A DNA stretch of 64,000 nt from Nymphaea colorata (taxonomy: Eukaryota; Streptophyta; Magnoliopsida; Nymphaeales; Nymphaeaceae), in the NCBI RefSeq assembly GCF_008831285.2, contig NC_045139.1:35251706-35315705 (forward strand), read 5' to 3'. Under the pieces are notes generated by a model. It was given only the letters and a program-made list of their open reading frames with translations, was not told the DNA's origin and ran no database searches. Below are positions 23,166 to 36,300 of this stretch, piece after piece. The position numbers and the translations under genes are program-made. Positions within the stretch are counted from its first letter, which is position 1. Every line of letters starts with the position of its first letter.

Positions 23166-23624
23166 ATTGTGGCATATACGGCCCCCCAATGAACTGAAAC
23201 AATAGCTAGATTGATACCTCTAGACAAACATCTTCGAGCCAGTGTGGACGTTCATGAACTGCAGTTTTCCATGACAAAGTATGTGAAAAATTGAAGACAA
23301 CCAAAGCCCAGTCTAATTAATATGGACAAGTAACATTAATTCATTAAATAATAATTCATTAAATAAAAGAAACAGGACAGCCGCTCAACAACCCAACAAA
23401 ATGCATGAACAAATACGTAATATTAAACAGCAGGACAGCCAGTTTATCAACACAAATGAAGAATAATTACATTTGCTTGTCACAACCTCCTATGCACGAA
23501 GGACCAACTAAATACATCTTCCGTTTCACCTATGCAAAGCATGACAATCCGATGACGCTAAATGGCATGGAGATAATCGAGAGAAAACCACATTCATTAT
23601 GACGTCTGCATGCTTGAAAGTCAC
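23166..23624. other. Gap between the hAT element and the CYSTM stop; probable CYSTM 3' UTR
   Basis: After the target duplication there is about 450 bp of AT-rich DNA without a gene. Reading on the minus strand it lies directly 3' of the CYSTM stop, so the 3' UTR and polyadenylation site should fall here. Confidence 0.5.
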
Positions 23625-26600
23625 CTAAAAGCAGCAGTCCTCGAGAAGACAGCAACAGCAAAGGGCTGCCAAACTGCAACAAGAGAATGTACAACAAGCA
23701 TTAGAAGCAGAACTCTAATAGAAAGAACTGCTCTAATAGAAAGAACTGCTGCAGGTAAAGCTGGTGCTACTTTATTCACATCTGACGTTTCCCTTTTTGT
23801 TGCAGCAGTGAAAAACAATGCCATGCATATATGAAATGTTGATTACCTATAAAATTCTGCATCAGAGACACTTAGGGCACCACATGTTTTGAGACCAAGA
23901 AGAGGTGCTTATGAGACGGTTTTTATCAGGACATAAATACATTGTTTCGACATTTTTAAATTTCTGACATGTACAAAAATTTGTGAAGAAAACGCATATT
24001 CAACAGTGTCACAACACGAAGTTCAAGAACCTCAATAGCAGGTTATGAGAAACACAAATCCTATATGTTTTATTTGTTTAATAGATTCTCAATTCATATC
24101 TCCATGTGCAAAGGATTCAGACATCCATGGACAAACATCAAGCATTTGAATCATTTGGATAAAGTGATGCTCGCCACTTAAATGCATAAATTCGAGGTCT
24201 GAAAAGACAAGAAAACAGATTCTTCATGGGTGAAAGGAAGGATCGAAGACATTAGAATATAAAAGAAATATATTGGAAACACAATTTACAGTAGCAACAT
24301 TATACCAACTATGGTTCCAAGAAACGACTTGAGATTTACATATTTCTGCCTGGAGTAACCACAGGTTAAATTACATTAGATGAATAACAGATCAACAGTG
24401 ACAAAACGAATCCCTAATCCTCAAGATAGATTTGGAGATTGAATCAATAGTCAAATTTGATCCCACCACAAACTCAATCTCTTGGGTCCCAGATTCAAAA
24501 TATCATGGATCTACTAAAGCCTGTCTGAGTGGCTTACAAGAATTAGGAACCTTCACGGAGCCAACCAATTTAAAACAACTCATTCCACTTCTTTGTGCAA
24601 TGACCGTTTTGGCCACTAGTATACTTATTGCACCTAGCTGCAATGAGGCATAGTTGGCAGTTTGGCACCCGACATGTGATGAGTGTAATACCATTGCGGG
24701 CAAGATACTAGATTATTTACCATGAGATTGCAGGAATCAAATCGCTACTGCCACTCTCAGGATTGATATGTTTCGAGTAAGACAAGTGATGTGTCTTTCT
24801 TATTAGTCATATCCATACCAAAGAGGAGGTATGGAAGTGCTTCCTCGAAAGAAAACAACACATTCTGTTCTCTTATAATTTCACCAGCCAAGAAGTGATG
24901 TCTAACGAAGTAACTATGTTGTGAACATGAGCCATTTTCTTATGGGAATGAGCAAAAACAGATACTTTCTAAACTTTAATTTCGACTAAATCCACCATAA
25001 GGAAGCATATTTTAGAATGGAGAGGAAGGTGACGGGTGCTAAACAATAAGATTTTCGGATCTTCCATCTAGATCCAAAATCCAGCACGTTGAACAATGTC
25101 TCACGTCATTCTATGTCCTTGTATTTTACGTTCTTGTAAACTGTGTTGGGTATTCTATGTCCTTGTGATATGTGAGAAGTCTCCTAGGATTCTGTGATTG
25201 AAGAGTCTCTTAGGATTCAGCAATAATATGGGCCATGTAGACCATCCTGGTCAAGGCATCTTCTCCTTAGCCTCTCTCTCTGTCTCATTCTCTCTCTCTA
25301 TCTTCCTGCATGAATATAGATTTTTAGTTACACATATTGGTACCAGATTTCTATCAAAGGGTCTAATACCACCATATGTAAAACAGGCACCAGTTATTTT
25401 CTAGAAGCTTTTGTCCCTCTTTTCACTTAATTGCTATATCATTCACATTGCATGCATGACTGAACCAACATGAATTCTTGCCTGACCCGCATATATTTTA
25501 TGTTTCCACTTGCCACCAATTCACTGCATAATGACCAGAACAGGGTAGGCCCAAACGTCCAGGGATTTCCTTGCAAAACATTCCATCTTACCATCTTAAT
25601 GTCCACTTCCCTCCATAAGAAGCATGATCACTTTACAGCCAACAGCAACCCAGTTTTAACCAGAAGCTTGTAGTTCTACAGCAGTGGCTGGTTCTTAGGA
25701 AGCAAACATTCCTGGAAGCCTCAGTGGCCAGAAGATAGCATATTTTGCCACTGCTATGTCACGAACCAGTTGATGGTCTTAACGTGATCTGCAGCATGCT
25801 TTTTGACTAGAAAACCAATTTTGTCAAAATTGAAAGTCACATACAGGTCATCCAAGAGGTAAAAAAGACTAATCCGGATTAGCTGGTCCAACTCAGTCCA
25901 AGTCAATTGACTTTAAGTCTTTAACTACATAATTCATATATTTATGCATACATTTACATGAAAATAATACAGAAACATATACATCTATATAAAGGATGCA
26001 CATGTATACTTATAGATCAGAGATTAATAAGTTGATCGATGATGGAGCTGACTTACTGACTAGTCTGACCAACTAGTCATGGGTTTGAAACACAACTTAG
26101 AGGGATTTTGATAACGGAGCTAGAAGGCCTCATGAATCTTAAGGAAAACGCACACAAATAACTTAATCTGACTTCATAAAAACTGAAGAGTCTCCCAGTT
26201 AAGATGGCAGGCACCCAAACGAATCCAAATTTGTCTAGCTCCTTACAAACCAAAACCTACAAAGTTACTTGGATTCAGACCTTGAATTCACTACCCTGCC
26301 ATTAAATTATCCAGACGTATCTGGTCATAGCTAGAACACATCCACAAATCAATCCTACTGATGAAAAATTTATGAGGTCCGTGCCATTTTGTGGTTTGGA
26401 GACTACTTACTGCTCCATGAAATATTCCTCAAAGATGTACCATAATCCTAGTATTATATTTTCATAATTAACATATTATGAGACCAACATTGCTGACGTG
26501 TTGATTCAGACAAAGAGTAGGCAAACACATTGGACAAAAAGATGCCCAGGCAGAAGACCCCATGGAAAGAAGCAAGTTGATGAGTGATCAATTGATTAAA

Positions 26601-29600
26601 GGGAAGTTAAACCAAGGATAATTTCAGCCTATTGATTATTCTCTAGCTTGCTCATAGGGACGGAACATATTATATGGAAAACTGAAACAATAAATAAATA
26701 AATAAATAAAGGATGAAATTAGAAAAGATGTCATTACCACATATCTATCAAACTAGCCAACCAAATAGTGGCAGGAATATATAGTGAAAGTGGTTATATA
26801 TCTAGCTCAAAACAAAGTTCATCAGGATTATATATGTCTAAAGAAAAGGAAACATCGTAATCCAGATATACTTTTTTGAGGTCATCAGATATGAAGTGAA
26901 TAGAGAATCCATAACATTTACTGAATCACAAGTTAAACATAGATAAAGTCCAGGAAGAGTGAAGAATTACAGAACTACAAAACTGCAAACTGGGTCATCG
27001 GCCGTTAGCAATTCAAATCATTGTAATAAACTAACCTAGTCTTCCATCACTAGGCTTTTCCAGAGGAGATGCGAAGAGAATTAACAGCTCCCCTTTGTTG
27101 TCATTCATTATGCATTAATGACTGTGCCTTATGTTTCTAGAAGTATTTGGATGTGGTATTTGTAATGAGTAGATTCACGGAGGAAAGGATAGGCACTTCA
27201 AATTCTCAAAATGAGGTCCTTACTGCTGGAGCTTAATGGATACATAGAAAGAGATACCCAGATCTTCATGACATGAAATTCTAATCTTCCAAATATATAT
27301 TCACAGCATATTAAAGGATATGAGCTACATTCTGCATCTTGGAAAGAAGAATATTGGGAATGAACCAATTCATGAGATCATGAAATAAACAAAAGTATAC
27401 AACATTAATATATGATGCTGGCTTAGTAGTTAGTACTACAGTTTTCACCGGCTACCATTTTTAATGCCTCTGTTTTACATTGGTTTGAATAAAATTTGAT
27501 GCATGTGTGCTTGTTTTGCTCTCAAAACCTTTCTGACTTTCACCCTGTTTTTGAGCATTTCTGCTTGCACATGTGCAAGTCTTTGGATCTCATATTATTT
27601 TCAAGTAATAACTACTCAGTTAAACATAAGTTTGTGCATGCACATATGAGTGTCATTGCAACTAAACATATGGAGGAAATGGTAGGTTCATCTTGAGATG
27701 TTGGGCAATACGGCAAGGCAAAAACATCAAAAGCTATAATGGCTAAGAAACATTATCTGAAATGGCACTTCTTTTGATTATATCTGTTAGCAGATTTTGC
27801 AAGCAAAAAACCATGAACGCATATATGATGCATCCTGCTTTCATTCTCTGATGCCAAATGATATATGACATATTTGGTCCAAAATCATTATTGGCGTAAC
27901 TTGAAACTGGTTTGAGGGGTAACTTGGTTCTCTAGCATATTATGTGATACCAGCACAATGAAGCATTCATCATTTTCTAGCCTTTTCAAACTTTTGATAG
28001 GTCTGGTCACCTTGACCAATTAGAAACATTGGAGTTGATTGTGATGCATAACCACAGTATATTTGAGGCTTTGACACTAAATTTTGGGAGTTCTCAAAGA
28101 CAGAAATCCAGTTTTTGTTTCAGAATCCTAGGATGTGCTTTGATGTGAGGAATGGATTTTTTGCTATCAATGCAAAGGGAAGACAACATCAGGGGTCATT
28201 CTCTCGCCTAAAACTTTGTAAATAAAAATTTCATTTTGTCATCTTACTTTTTAAAGAAAATCCAGATTGCCTCCACGGACTAGCATTTGGGATGCAGAAT
28301 CTCATCAAGAATATAGACTACGTGAAGAATTTAGTCCAAATATAAACAGGAGGATCACTCCTTCAGGACTAGGGAGTTTGTTGGCTAATGCATCATTTAG
28401 CAGCTTATGTCTTGTTAGTTTGTTTCTCAGGTTCATGCACAAAGTAGTGAATGTTTTTTATATTTTTCTTGTTGCTCATGAAGATGATGCTTGATTATAG
28501 TCTTGGTTCTAGGTCCTCTATGTGGCAGCTTACTAGTTACTGTCTGTCAACGCAAAAACATATTTTGGCTTAGATAGCTGCCAAAAATACTTTATCATAT
28601 GATTTTTTTTAAATTCATCATTCTTAAAGAAAAAAAGATGAAGTCTAATTTACTATGCATTAGAATATTAAACTGCTAAAACAGTATCAATCTAAATCGA
28701 GACAATCTCTTTTCCAACCTTGATTAAAATTTCTACCCGTTTCAACTCATCTGATTCACTCTTCAAGTCATTAATATAAGATCAAGAACATATCAATAAT
28801 CAAAAGGGACAAGAAAAAGTATGGTGATGATAGAGCACAGAAAATATCATTCCTGAAGAAAGAATTGTCACAAATAAGCAACAGCACATTAAATGGATAA
28901 TGATATATCAAAAATGAAAAGAACAACAAAACCGATCATCGATAAAGCCACGCACCATCCTTCTAAAAATGAAGTATAGCTCGGCTGCCTCTGGTATTGA
29001 TAATAATAATTCTGAGGAGGGTACGGCGGAGGAGGTGGTGGATAGCCCTGGCTAAAGTAACCCTGGTAGCCTTGCTGGTAACCAGGTGGCGGTGGTGGTG
29101 GAGGCGGTGGGACTGGCTGATAACCATGGAGACATTCTTCACACGCCGGAGGAGCAGATGGATACGCCCCTTGCGGGTACCCTTTAAAGAAGCCCAATTA
29201 GTGAAGTTGAGAAATTGAATCACAACGCAATCAAGTAAATTAGAAAAAGAAAAGAATTCATGACAAACGCAAATCGACCTTCTATTCTAGAAGAAAACCC
29301 AGTTCTTCGAATCGATGCAACAACAAAACGAAAAAAAGATAAAAGGAAATAATAAGCGTTAACGTGAAAAAGGAAAGATCATATCAATCCATAGAAATGC
29401 AACCATATAGAGAAGCGAACAGAGCCCAGTTCACCAAACCGATGAAAGAACAAAACAAGACGAGGAAAAAGAAAAAGAAATTTGAGGAAACTCAACAGAA
29501 ACGCAACCTCCGTCGAACTCGACAGTATCGAATTATTCTAGCCGGCGAGACAACAAAACGGAAGGAAAATCAAAACCACATCAAAGATATGACGGCGAAT

Positions 29601-29673
29601 CGGGGGAAAAAATGAGAAATTTGAGGAGCGTACCTGGGGGAGGGTAGGCGCTGACTCTATCCTGGTAGGACAT
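23625..29673 (-). CDS. Cysteine-rich transmembrane module (CYSTM) protein, three exons, 104 aa
   Basis: Exons on the minus strand are 29634-29673, 28956-29181 and 23625-23673 (40+226+49 nt = 105 codons), all GT-AG. The start reads MSYQDRVSAYPPP. Residues 14-80 are a Pro/Tyr/Gln/Gly-rich region with GYPQG, GYQQG and GYFSQGYP repeats, nine prolines at 38-46, and an extra CxxC (C27, C30). The C-terminus is the hallmark module: FLEGCLAALCCCC (85-97), then LLEDCCF. CYSTM proteins are small, tail-anchored plasma-membrane proteins linked to stress tolerance and metal binding; role here is inferred from family. The module is split by a 5.28-kb intron inside the first module cysteine codon (TG|T at residue 89). 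A gene finder that misses the 49-nt exon would stop at 28889 and report a 110-aa protein without the cysteines. The exact frame match and perfect module make this model strong. Confidence 0.93.
23674..28955 (-). other. 5.3-kb intron 2 of the CYSTM gene
   Basis: Donor GTGCGT and acceptor TTGTTGCAG on the minus strand. It is unusually long beside the small exons. I see no nested gene: the open frames inside (for example 24432-24653, 25470-25673 and 27496-27696) are short and unrecognised. There are AT-rich patches and TAAATAAATAAA repeats near 26694-26710, but no intact transposon. If read through, it adds WCVALSMIGFVVLFIF, a hydrophobic tail, before a stop at 28889-28891. Confidence 0.85.
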
Positions 29674-31483
29674 GGACGCAGATTCTCGAGCCTCCGAGGG
29701 AGAAAAATCACGACTCACGAGAAGCCTCTCTCTCCAGAGCAGAGATCCTCCTCCCCACGCCTCCCTCTGTATCGAGTCGGAGGAGTTGGACGGGGCGAGG
29801 GAGTTGACGAAGTTTTGGGGCCGTTTGATTACTTAGAGGAGGGAGGTCTCGTCCTGGGGCCCACGCCCGCCCGTCCAGATCACGGGAACCCTTCCTCTTC
29901 TCTCCTCTTCACGCTGATTTTGCGCCGTGCTCTCATTTACTCGCACGATAAGTTGTTTCCAAACAAATAAAAGGCCTCGATTCGAAGGGATTCGATTCGG
30001 TTTGACAAGTTATTTAATATTATTTTTATTTTATTAATAATACATATATTTTATATTTAAAAATTTTTTATTTTATATTCAATTAATATTTTTATTTTGA
30101 TAAGGCCAAATTTAGGCTCGGATTTAAACATGGGGTCATCGCCCTGAGCCCGACTCTCATCGAGCTATAAGCTTGATCGATGGATTGTTAGGAAACTTAG
30201 CCGTGAGTTCTGGAAGGGCTTTGACTCATCCTGACTCACCGATTCAAGTTATTTTAAAACTCAGCCTAGTACACTAGTTAATTCCTCGAGTTAAGGAGTC
30301 AATCTATTCACGAGTTTTGCCAACTATGATTGAAGGGCATTCAAGTGTGAAGGGGGTACTCCAAGTCTACTAAAAAGGTATGATGTAACATTAGAAAGGA
30401 GGTTGGTCTGATCTTTAGATCAATAGATTTCAAATCCTAGAAATTTAAGGTCAAAGTAAATAAGAAGCAATCAAATGCTCTCTCTTAGTATCATTGTCAA
30501 TCAACCCCTTTTGCATATGCAAAACTATTAGATTAATGAATTACGGTTTATGGGAACAATTGACCCATATTTAAGCTATCGGCTAATAATAGGAAGGAGG
30601 CATTTGATTGCTCCTGATTTTAAATCATCAGGATTTAAGATCAGAATTTTCCCTTCTGATTTTTCTTAATGCAAAAAGGTAAACTAATGTTTTCATACCC
30701 AAACGTTTTCATGTTTAAGAATCCAATTGCTTATAAATTACGCTCTTCTTCCAGTTCTCTATAATACCGGTTTTCCTTTGTTTGGTTTTTTATCAAACAC
30801 CAGAAATATGAGAAATAACCTTTCTTATATCTAGTTTGTGATCTGATATTTAAGATAACCAAACATGTCTTCAGTGTCTATATAAGGCCTGATTTGAATC
30901 AATACAACATCTAGCTATAGTTTTAACTACAGTATGTCCTTTAATGTTCATTCATTCAGTGCTCATTGCATATAAAGAATTGAGTAGGGAGATAGGTACA
31001 AGAATTTAATGTCAATAGATTAGATTGACATGAAACTCACATCCGATCAAATTGCTTCAAATGAGTTCAATAAAGAAAAATTTTCACATGATCTAATTAA
31101 TAAATTGGATGGGATTTAAATTAAAAAAAAAAAAGACATTGGATCATATCAGGGTTTGGTTTTAAATAAATATTTAATTAGATTTGCGTTTGAATTCAAT
31201 TTAAAATAAATATCTATATTCGAGATCTATTCAAGCTCCATTGTTAACAAATCACAATTTGGTTTGGATACAATTTTGCATTAGAAGTCGAATTTATGTT
31301 CAAATGTAAGTTTAAAAGTCCGATTTAGTTCAAATTTGGATTGTGACTATAAGTCATATTCAAACCTGATAGAGACTTATCTTCATTATATTCGATTCGA
31401 TTTGAGTTCAAATCCAAATTTAGAAATTAAAAGAAAATGAAGGAAACGAATTTGAAAATTGACACAAGATAAGAAATCTCGAG
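29674..31483. other. Intergenic region between divergent CYSTM (-) and GEM-like (+) genes
   Basis: The first 200 bases are GC-rich and CT/GA-rich and are the likely CYSTM 5' UTR and promoter (read on the minus strand). At 30000-30170 an AT-only block beside a gggctcg-like stretch resembles the repeat at the window start. From 31110 to 31440 there are many ATTTGxATTCAAAT words of the kind found in the MITE-like family at 787-1159. No gene is seen. Confidence 0.55.
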
Positions 31484-31490
31484 TATAAAT
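31484..31490 (+). promoter_or_regulatory. TATA box of the GEM-like gene
   Basis: TATAAAT in the context CGAGTATAAATATC, 281 bases before the ATG. Transcription would start near 31515, giving a 5' UTR of about 250 nt. The sequence becomes clearly GC-richer just downstream, as expected. Confidence 0.7.
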
Positions 31491-31764
31491 ATCTCAGTGG
31501 AGCGGGGCAAACGTCACGCTCACAGGGAACCTTCTCCGCGTTGCTGTCCTATAGACCCTCCACGTCTTCTTCGGTGAGCCCACCGTCTACTTAATCCACC
31601 AGGCGGCCGACGCTGTTCCCTTCCCCATGAAGAAAACCGCCTCCCGAAGGAACTGCATGTCCCCCTTTCCTTTAAATCCCCCATGGCCACGCCTCCTTTG
31701 CTTAACGCAGAGCCCGCTTTCAGAATTTTTGATCTCCATTACTGATCCGCAAACTCCTTGATCG

Positions 31765-33376
31765 ATGGCTGCACAGCAGGCGGAACCCAGCGTTGGGGGA
31801 GACGAGCAGCTGCTGCATGGTGATCAGAGGTGGGGAACTCAGGTGATGGGTGCGCCGGCCGAACCCTCGGCGCACCCACAGAACCAGCAGGCCGCACACT
31901 GGGCGCCCACGGCCGGCGAGGACCTCCAGGAGCAGCAACAGCAGCAGCGGGCGCCGTACCCCTATGTGGTGCAGGCGCCGGTGCAGAAGCCCAACAGCGC
32001 CATGGACACCGCCCTTCATAAGTTCAACAAATGGAGCAAGAAGGCCGAGGCTCTCGCTTCCAATATTTGGCTCAACCGTACGTATACCACCTTAATTCCC
32101 CTCTTTTTTTCTTCTTTCGATGGCAGATGGCAGTGGCCAGACTGAGCGGAAACCAGCTGCTGCCGCCTGCCGGCAGTTTCTGTTGCTTTCTCTCGATTCC
32201 TGTTGCTTATCTTTTTGACGAAAATTAATGCATGGCAGTGAGGACGGCCCCGTCCATGTCGGAGGCAGCTTGGGGCAAGGTGAGCCTGACGACGAAGGCA
32301 TTAACCGAGGGAGGATTTGAGTCGCTGTATAAGCAGACCTTCCAGTCAGAAGCGGCCGAGAAACTGAAGAAGACGTTCGCGTGTTACCTGTCGACGTCGA
32401 CCGGTCCGGTCGCCGGAACTCTCTATCTCTCCAACGTGAAGATCGCCTTCTGTAGCGATCGCCCCCTCACCTTCACTGCTCCTTCCGGCCAGGAAGCGTG
32501 GAGCTACTACAAGGTAACATGCGTTTCCTGTTGGTTCGTAAACTGTTCGGACTCGGGCGCGCTACCCGATTAAACCTGAGTCCAATATTTGGTGTGTAAA
32601 GTAGGGCACTAGGGTAGAGTCGACAGTAACATCATGCTTTTTTGACATGTAATATTGAAAAATCACATATATATAATATGTGATGTAATGTCTATTATAA
32701 CAACATGAAGTGTTAAAAATGATATACATAGCAAAACTAGATTTGGTGTGCTGGTTGGGCACTTTTTTTCAGTGGATTATTCGACCCGATGGTTCACAAA
32801 GAGATGTTTTTAAAAATCTCTTATGAGTTTTTTTAGAACTTTTCCTGTTTTATGTATTAGTTTATAGGTTGTTTGGTTGTTAAGTTTACCATTTTTCTTA
32901 GTGTTTATCTTTGAAGGTGTGTCTCTTTCTAGTTAAATGCTGGATATATATATATATATATGATTTTTTAACAATAAATTTTTAAAAATCGTCCTATCCT
33001 GCAACATATTATAACTTTTTATCACATATTATGACTTTTTGGAGAATGTCCGACGCCCGTTTTGAATGGATTGATATCTTTCATTTTCTTTTAGCTTGTG
33101 GCGCGAATTAGTGATCGTTGCTTCAAGATTGATTTCTGGTAATCTTGCCTTCAGGTGGTGATTCCATTGGAGAAGGTGGAGCAGATCAATCCAGTGAGGT
33201 CGAACAAGGAAGCTGGAGGGGAGAGGTATATTCAGGTGACCGCCATGGACGGCCATGATTTCTGGTTCATGGGCTTCGTCAGCTATGACAAGGCCCTCAC
33301 CCATCTCCTCGACACCCGCTCTGAGTTTGCTGCTGCTGCTGCCGCCGCCGCCTCGCAGCAGACGCCGTCATCTTGA
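31765..33376 (+). CDS. GEM-like protein with GRAM domain, three exons, 269 aa
   Basis: Exons are 31765-32077, 32239-32513 and 33155-33376 (313+275+222 nt = 270 codons), all GT-AG. Residues 1-80 are a Gln/Pro/Ala-rich, probably disordered leader with QQQQQ. Residues 80-104 (MDTALHKFNKWSKKAEAL..NIWLN) and WGKVSLTTKALTEGG are typical of the GEM-like/FIP1/ABR family. The GRAM domain covers about 131-208: FESLYKQTF, then CYLSTSTGPVAGTLYLS, then KVVIPLEKVEQINP. The end is HDFWFMGFVSYDKALTHLL and a poly-Ala tail. GRAM domains bind membrane phosphoinositides; GEM in Arabidopsis represses GLABRA2 and links cell division to root-hair fate, and other members respond to ABA. Which of these applies cannot be told. 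The gene is divergent from CYSTM, 2.1 kb apart. Confidence 0.93.
32514..33154 (+). other. GEM-like intron 2
   Basis: A 641-nt AT-rich intron with a GTAACA donor and a CCTTCAG acceptor. It contains a short (TA)n near 32947-32962. No nested feature. Confidence 0.85.
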
Positions 33377-36300
33377 ACCAGCCGGCTAGCCGGAGGGCTG
33401 TCATCATCGTTGTCGTCGTGTTATCTAGATTTTTCTACACATTTTTTTTTCTTTGGATGAAGTGTTTCTGGTAGCACATATGTGAAAATTGTTTGGAGGA
33501 TGTTCGTCTTTTTTTCCCTATATAGGACTGTTTGATTGGCATGGAATATTTTTTTTCCGGTTTTCGGTCTTTCTCTTTTCTGCGCACATCAAACAAGAAC
33601 GATTGTTATAGAAAAGAACTTAAGATTTGAGTAGAAATCAGATCGGTTTGAAATTTAAAAACATCTGATCACATTCAAATTTCGATTCAGATATAATTTT
33701 AAATAAATGTTTGATTAAATTGGACTTGCATTTAGTTTTAGATAAATATTTTATATCTATTATTCGTGCATTTTACAAGTCGGTCGTAGCATCATAACGC
33801 AGTTCACATTTAGTTGTCAAAGTCGGAATCTAAAAGGTCACGAATTCAGATTGTGAATTTCAAAATCATATCCAAATATGGTGTAAACTTTTCTTTTCGA
33901 ATTCAAATATGTGGGCATCACATAATTTAAGACAGAACATCTGATACGAACCCAGCTATGCAGACAGCACGCGATTGAGGCTCTGATTTGAATCAATTTG
34001 AACCCAAAATCTAATTAATGTCCGATAAATGCGATTTGCTGAAGGGAATGCATTATTCAAATCCGATTTCATAACATTATAAAAGCCGACTTGAATTCAG
34101 ACTCGGTTTCGGTCCTTCTTTTTTTGTTAACTGACTGAATCCGAAGACGTATATTGTTAACGTTTGATCAGGTCGGATCCTTGTCCAAGCTCCGAAAAAT
34201 CTTGTTATGAAACGGCACAACGAACAGATGAAATTAGAAGTTGATTGGAATAGAAATACTTGTCAACTATTTTGTCATGTGTTGGTAAATACTAAAGTTT
34301 GTTATTTTTTGAATTGTGAAATATTACAAACTTTACTAAATATACATAAAAACTCGTATTATACGTTCTTCAGTTTTAATTGATGAAAAAAAGTCTCCAA
34401 AGACTTACTTCCTTGTTTTATTTATATAAAAAAAAAATGCACTATATCCGAGTCACTGAACCAATTCTCTGACCCGATGACTTAGTCTTCTCATATATTT
34501 ACCAACTTTTTAAGCGGAAATAAAAAGGAATATGTTCTGCAGAGGGACAGGCCTGCTGTTGGAATAAGAAAATGAATCTAAGTTTCAATTGATATAATTG
34601 GAATATGCATTTAACTGTTATTTGATTGCAAGAATTCAATCTCATATTTTCTTAACGGGGCAATCGGTCACAAAAACACTAACACGGTGTTGAATGAAAC
34701 TGTCTCAAATATTAGGACATATGGAACACTAGAATATCGTGTTTTATGAGTCTGTGTTAAGACTCATAAAACACTTTATTAGCATCATTTCTCCCAAACA
34801 TCCTCTAAGCGTCTCACAAGCACACATAGTTCATTAAACAAGGGATACAAAAGTATGTAGAAACTTTTTCTTTCTTTCTTTTCTCTTTGAACACCTGTAA
34901 CAAATTTGCACTGTTCAAAAAACAATATATTCTCTTTGATCAAATGAGTGGATGGGTGAACCACCCTTTGCCAAAGCTAAGACAGCCCTAAAACCCATGT
35001 GATCACCTGAGTGCGGTGCAGGTGTGGGTGCAGGTGTGAGTGTGAATGTGGGCACAAAGGCGGCTGAGTGCGGTGCAGGTGTGGGTGCTGGTGCGAGTAT
35101 GAATGTGGGTACAAAGGCGGCAATTTTTCAAAAAAAATTAGGTGGTGGTGCGACGAGGGTGTATATACATATAAATCATTTGTTACGTAGTTATTTAGAA
35201 GCACTCAGGTGACGTACCAATGTCTCCTTTGTATGCCTTTTCATCTTCTCTAATCAAACAAACTCTTAGGAGCAACATTAAGGAGTTGTTTAGCAGTAGG
35301 GAAACTTCGTGAGTCTCATGAATCTTTTAGACTCATGATGCATGGAACATTTCATGAACTTATCCCAATTCTTGAAGCAGATTTATGGGAGGCTAACAAA
35401 GTATTTCTTCTGACTACATGATCCCCTAAAGTAGGCCTATATAACTATTAATGAGTTGCACACTAGGCTCAAAGTATTGGTAAATTGGAAAGCTTTTCTA
35501 GTGTCAATGTAGTTCCTGTGAAGGAACAGTTAAACAAACAACGATATACACGAGCTACTGGGAAGATAACTCATTAAGGAAACCAAAATTTTGCCTATCA
35601 TGGAGAAAAATCTTCCAACGAAGGCAACCAAATATCAGCAGACCAAATGGTTGTGGGTAGCTTAATTATATCTCCTCGAAAACCAGATAATGGTTGGACT
35701 AATCAAACCTTTATGCAACACTCAGTTTACTCAATTCCAGAACAATCGGTTTGATATGTCATCTCCTTCTAAGCACGAGGAATACTGAACATAGAATGAA
35801 CCTATGTGGGCTTCTTCTTTGAGCTTGAATGATACATATATATGAACCATTTTGCCCGAAAAAGAGGCAGAGAATTGGAGTGTTAAATAGTCAAATAATG
35901 TAGAAATGCCCAGCTCTTCTTGGTTCTTTTGACGGCAGATTTCTTGCTGTAAAGGGGTTTCAAAGCTCTACAGTTTTATCTCTTGCTAGTCATTGCTACC
36001 TGTGTGAAACTATAGTTAAGACCTCCATGCATGCATACACTACTTTCATGTATATAATCTAAAACAATGTGGTTTTCCACAAAAAAAAAAAAGATTTGAT
36101 AGATGCATTCATCATGTAGATATGCTTAAGGATTTTTTTCTCAAAGTGTTATCGAGCTCCTTCGAGAGATGATGGATGTCAAAATTATGGTTGATGCATG
36201 GTTCACTCTTTAGTTATAAGAAACATGAGGAAAAGTAGAAACACTGCAATTCCAAAAGGTTCGAGGAAATTAAGCTTTTGTTCCCCTTCTTCATCTGCCT

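Noticed and set aside
28889-29197. Single-exon 102-aa protein starting in the first CYSTM intron
   Set aside because: The spliced model from 29673 gives the proper MSYQ start and the cysteine module; this frame starts in an intron and ends in one.
28997-29218. Arginine/tryptophan-rich open frame (+)
   Set aside because: Antisense of the proline-rich CYSTM exon.
31720-32095. Extra open frames on both strands over GEM-like exon 1
   Set aside because: GC-rich shadow frames of the Gln/Pro-rich leader.
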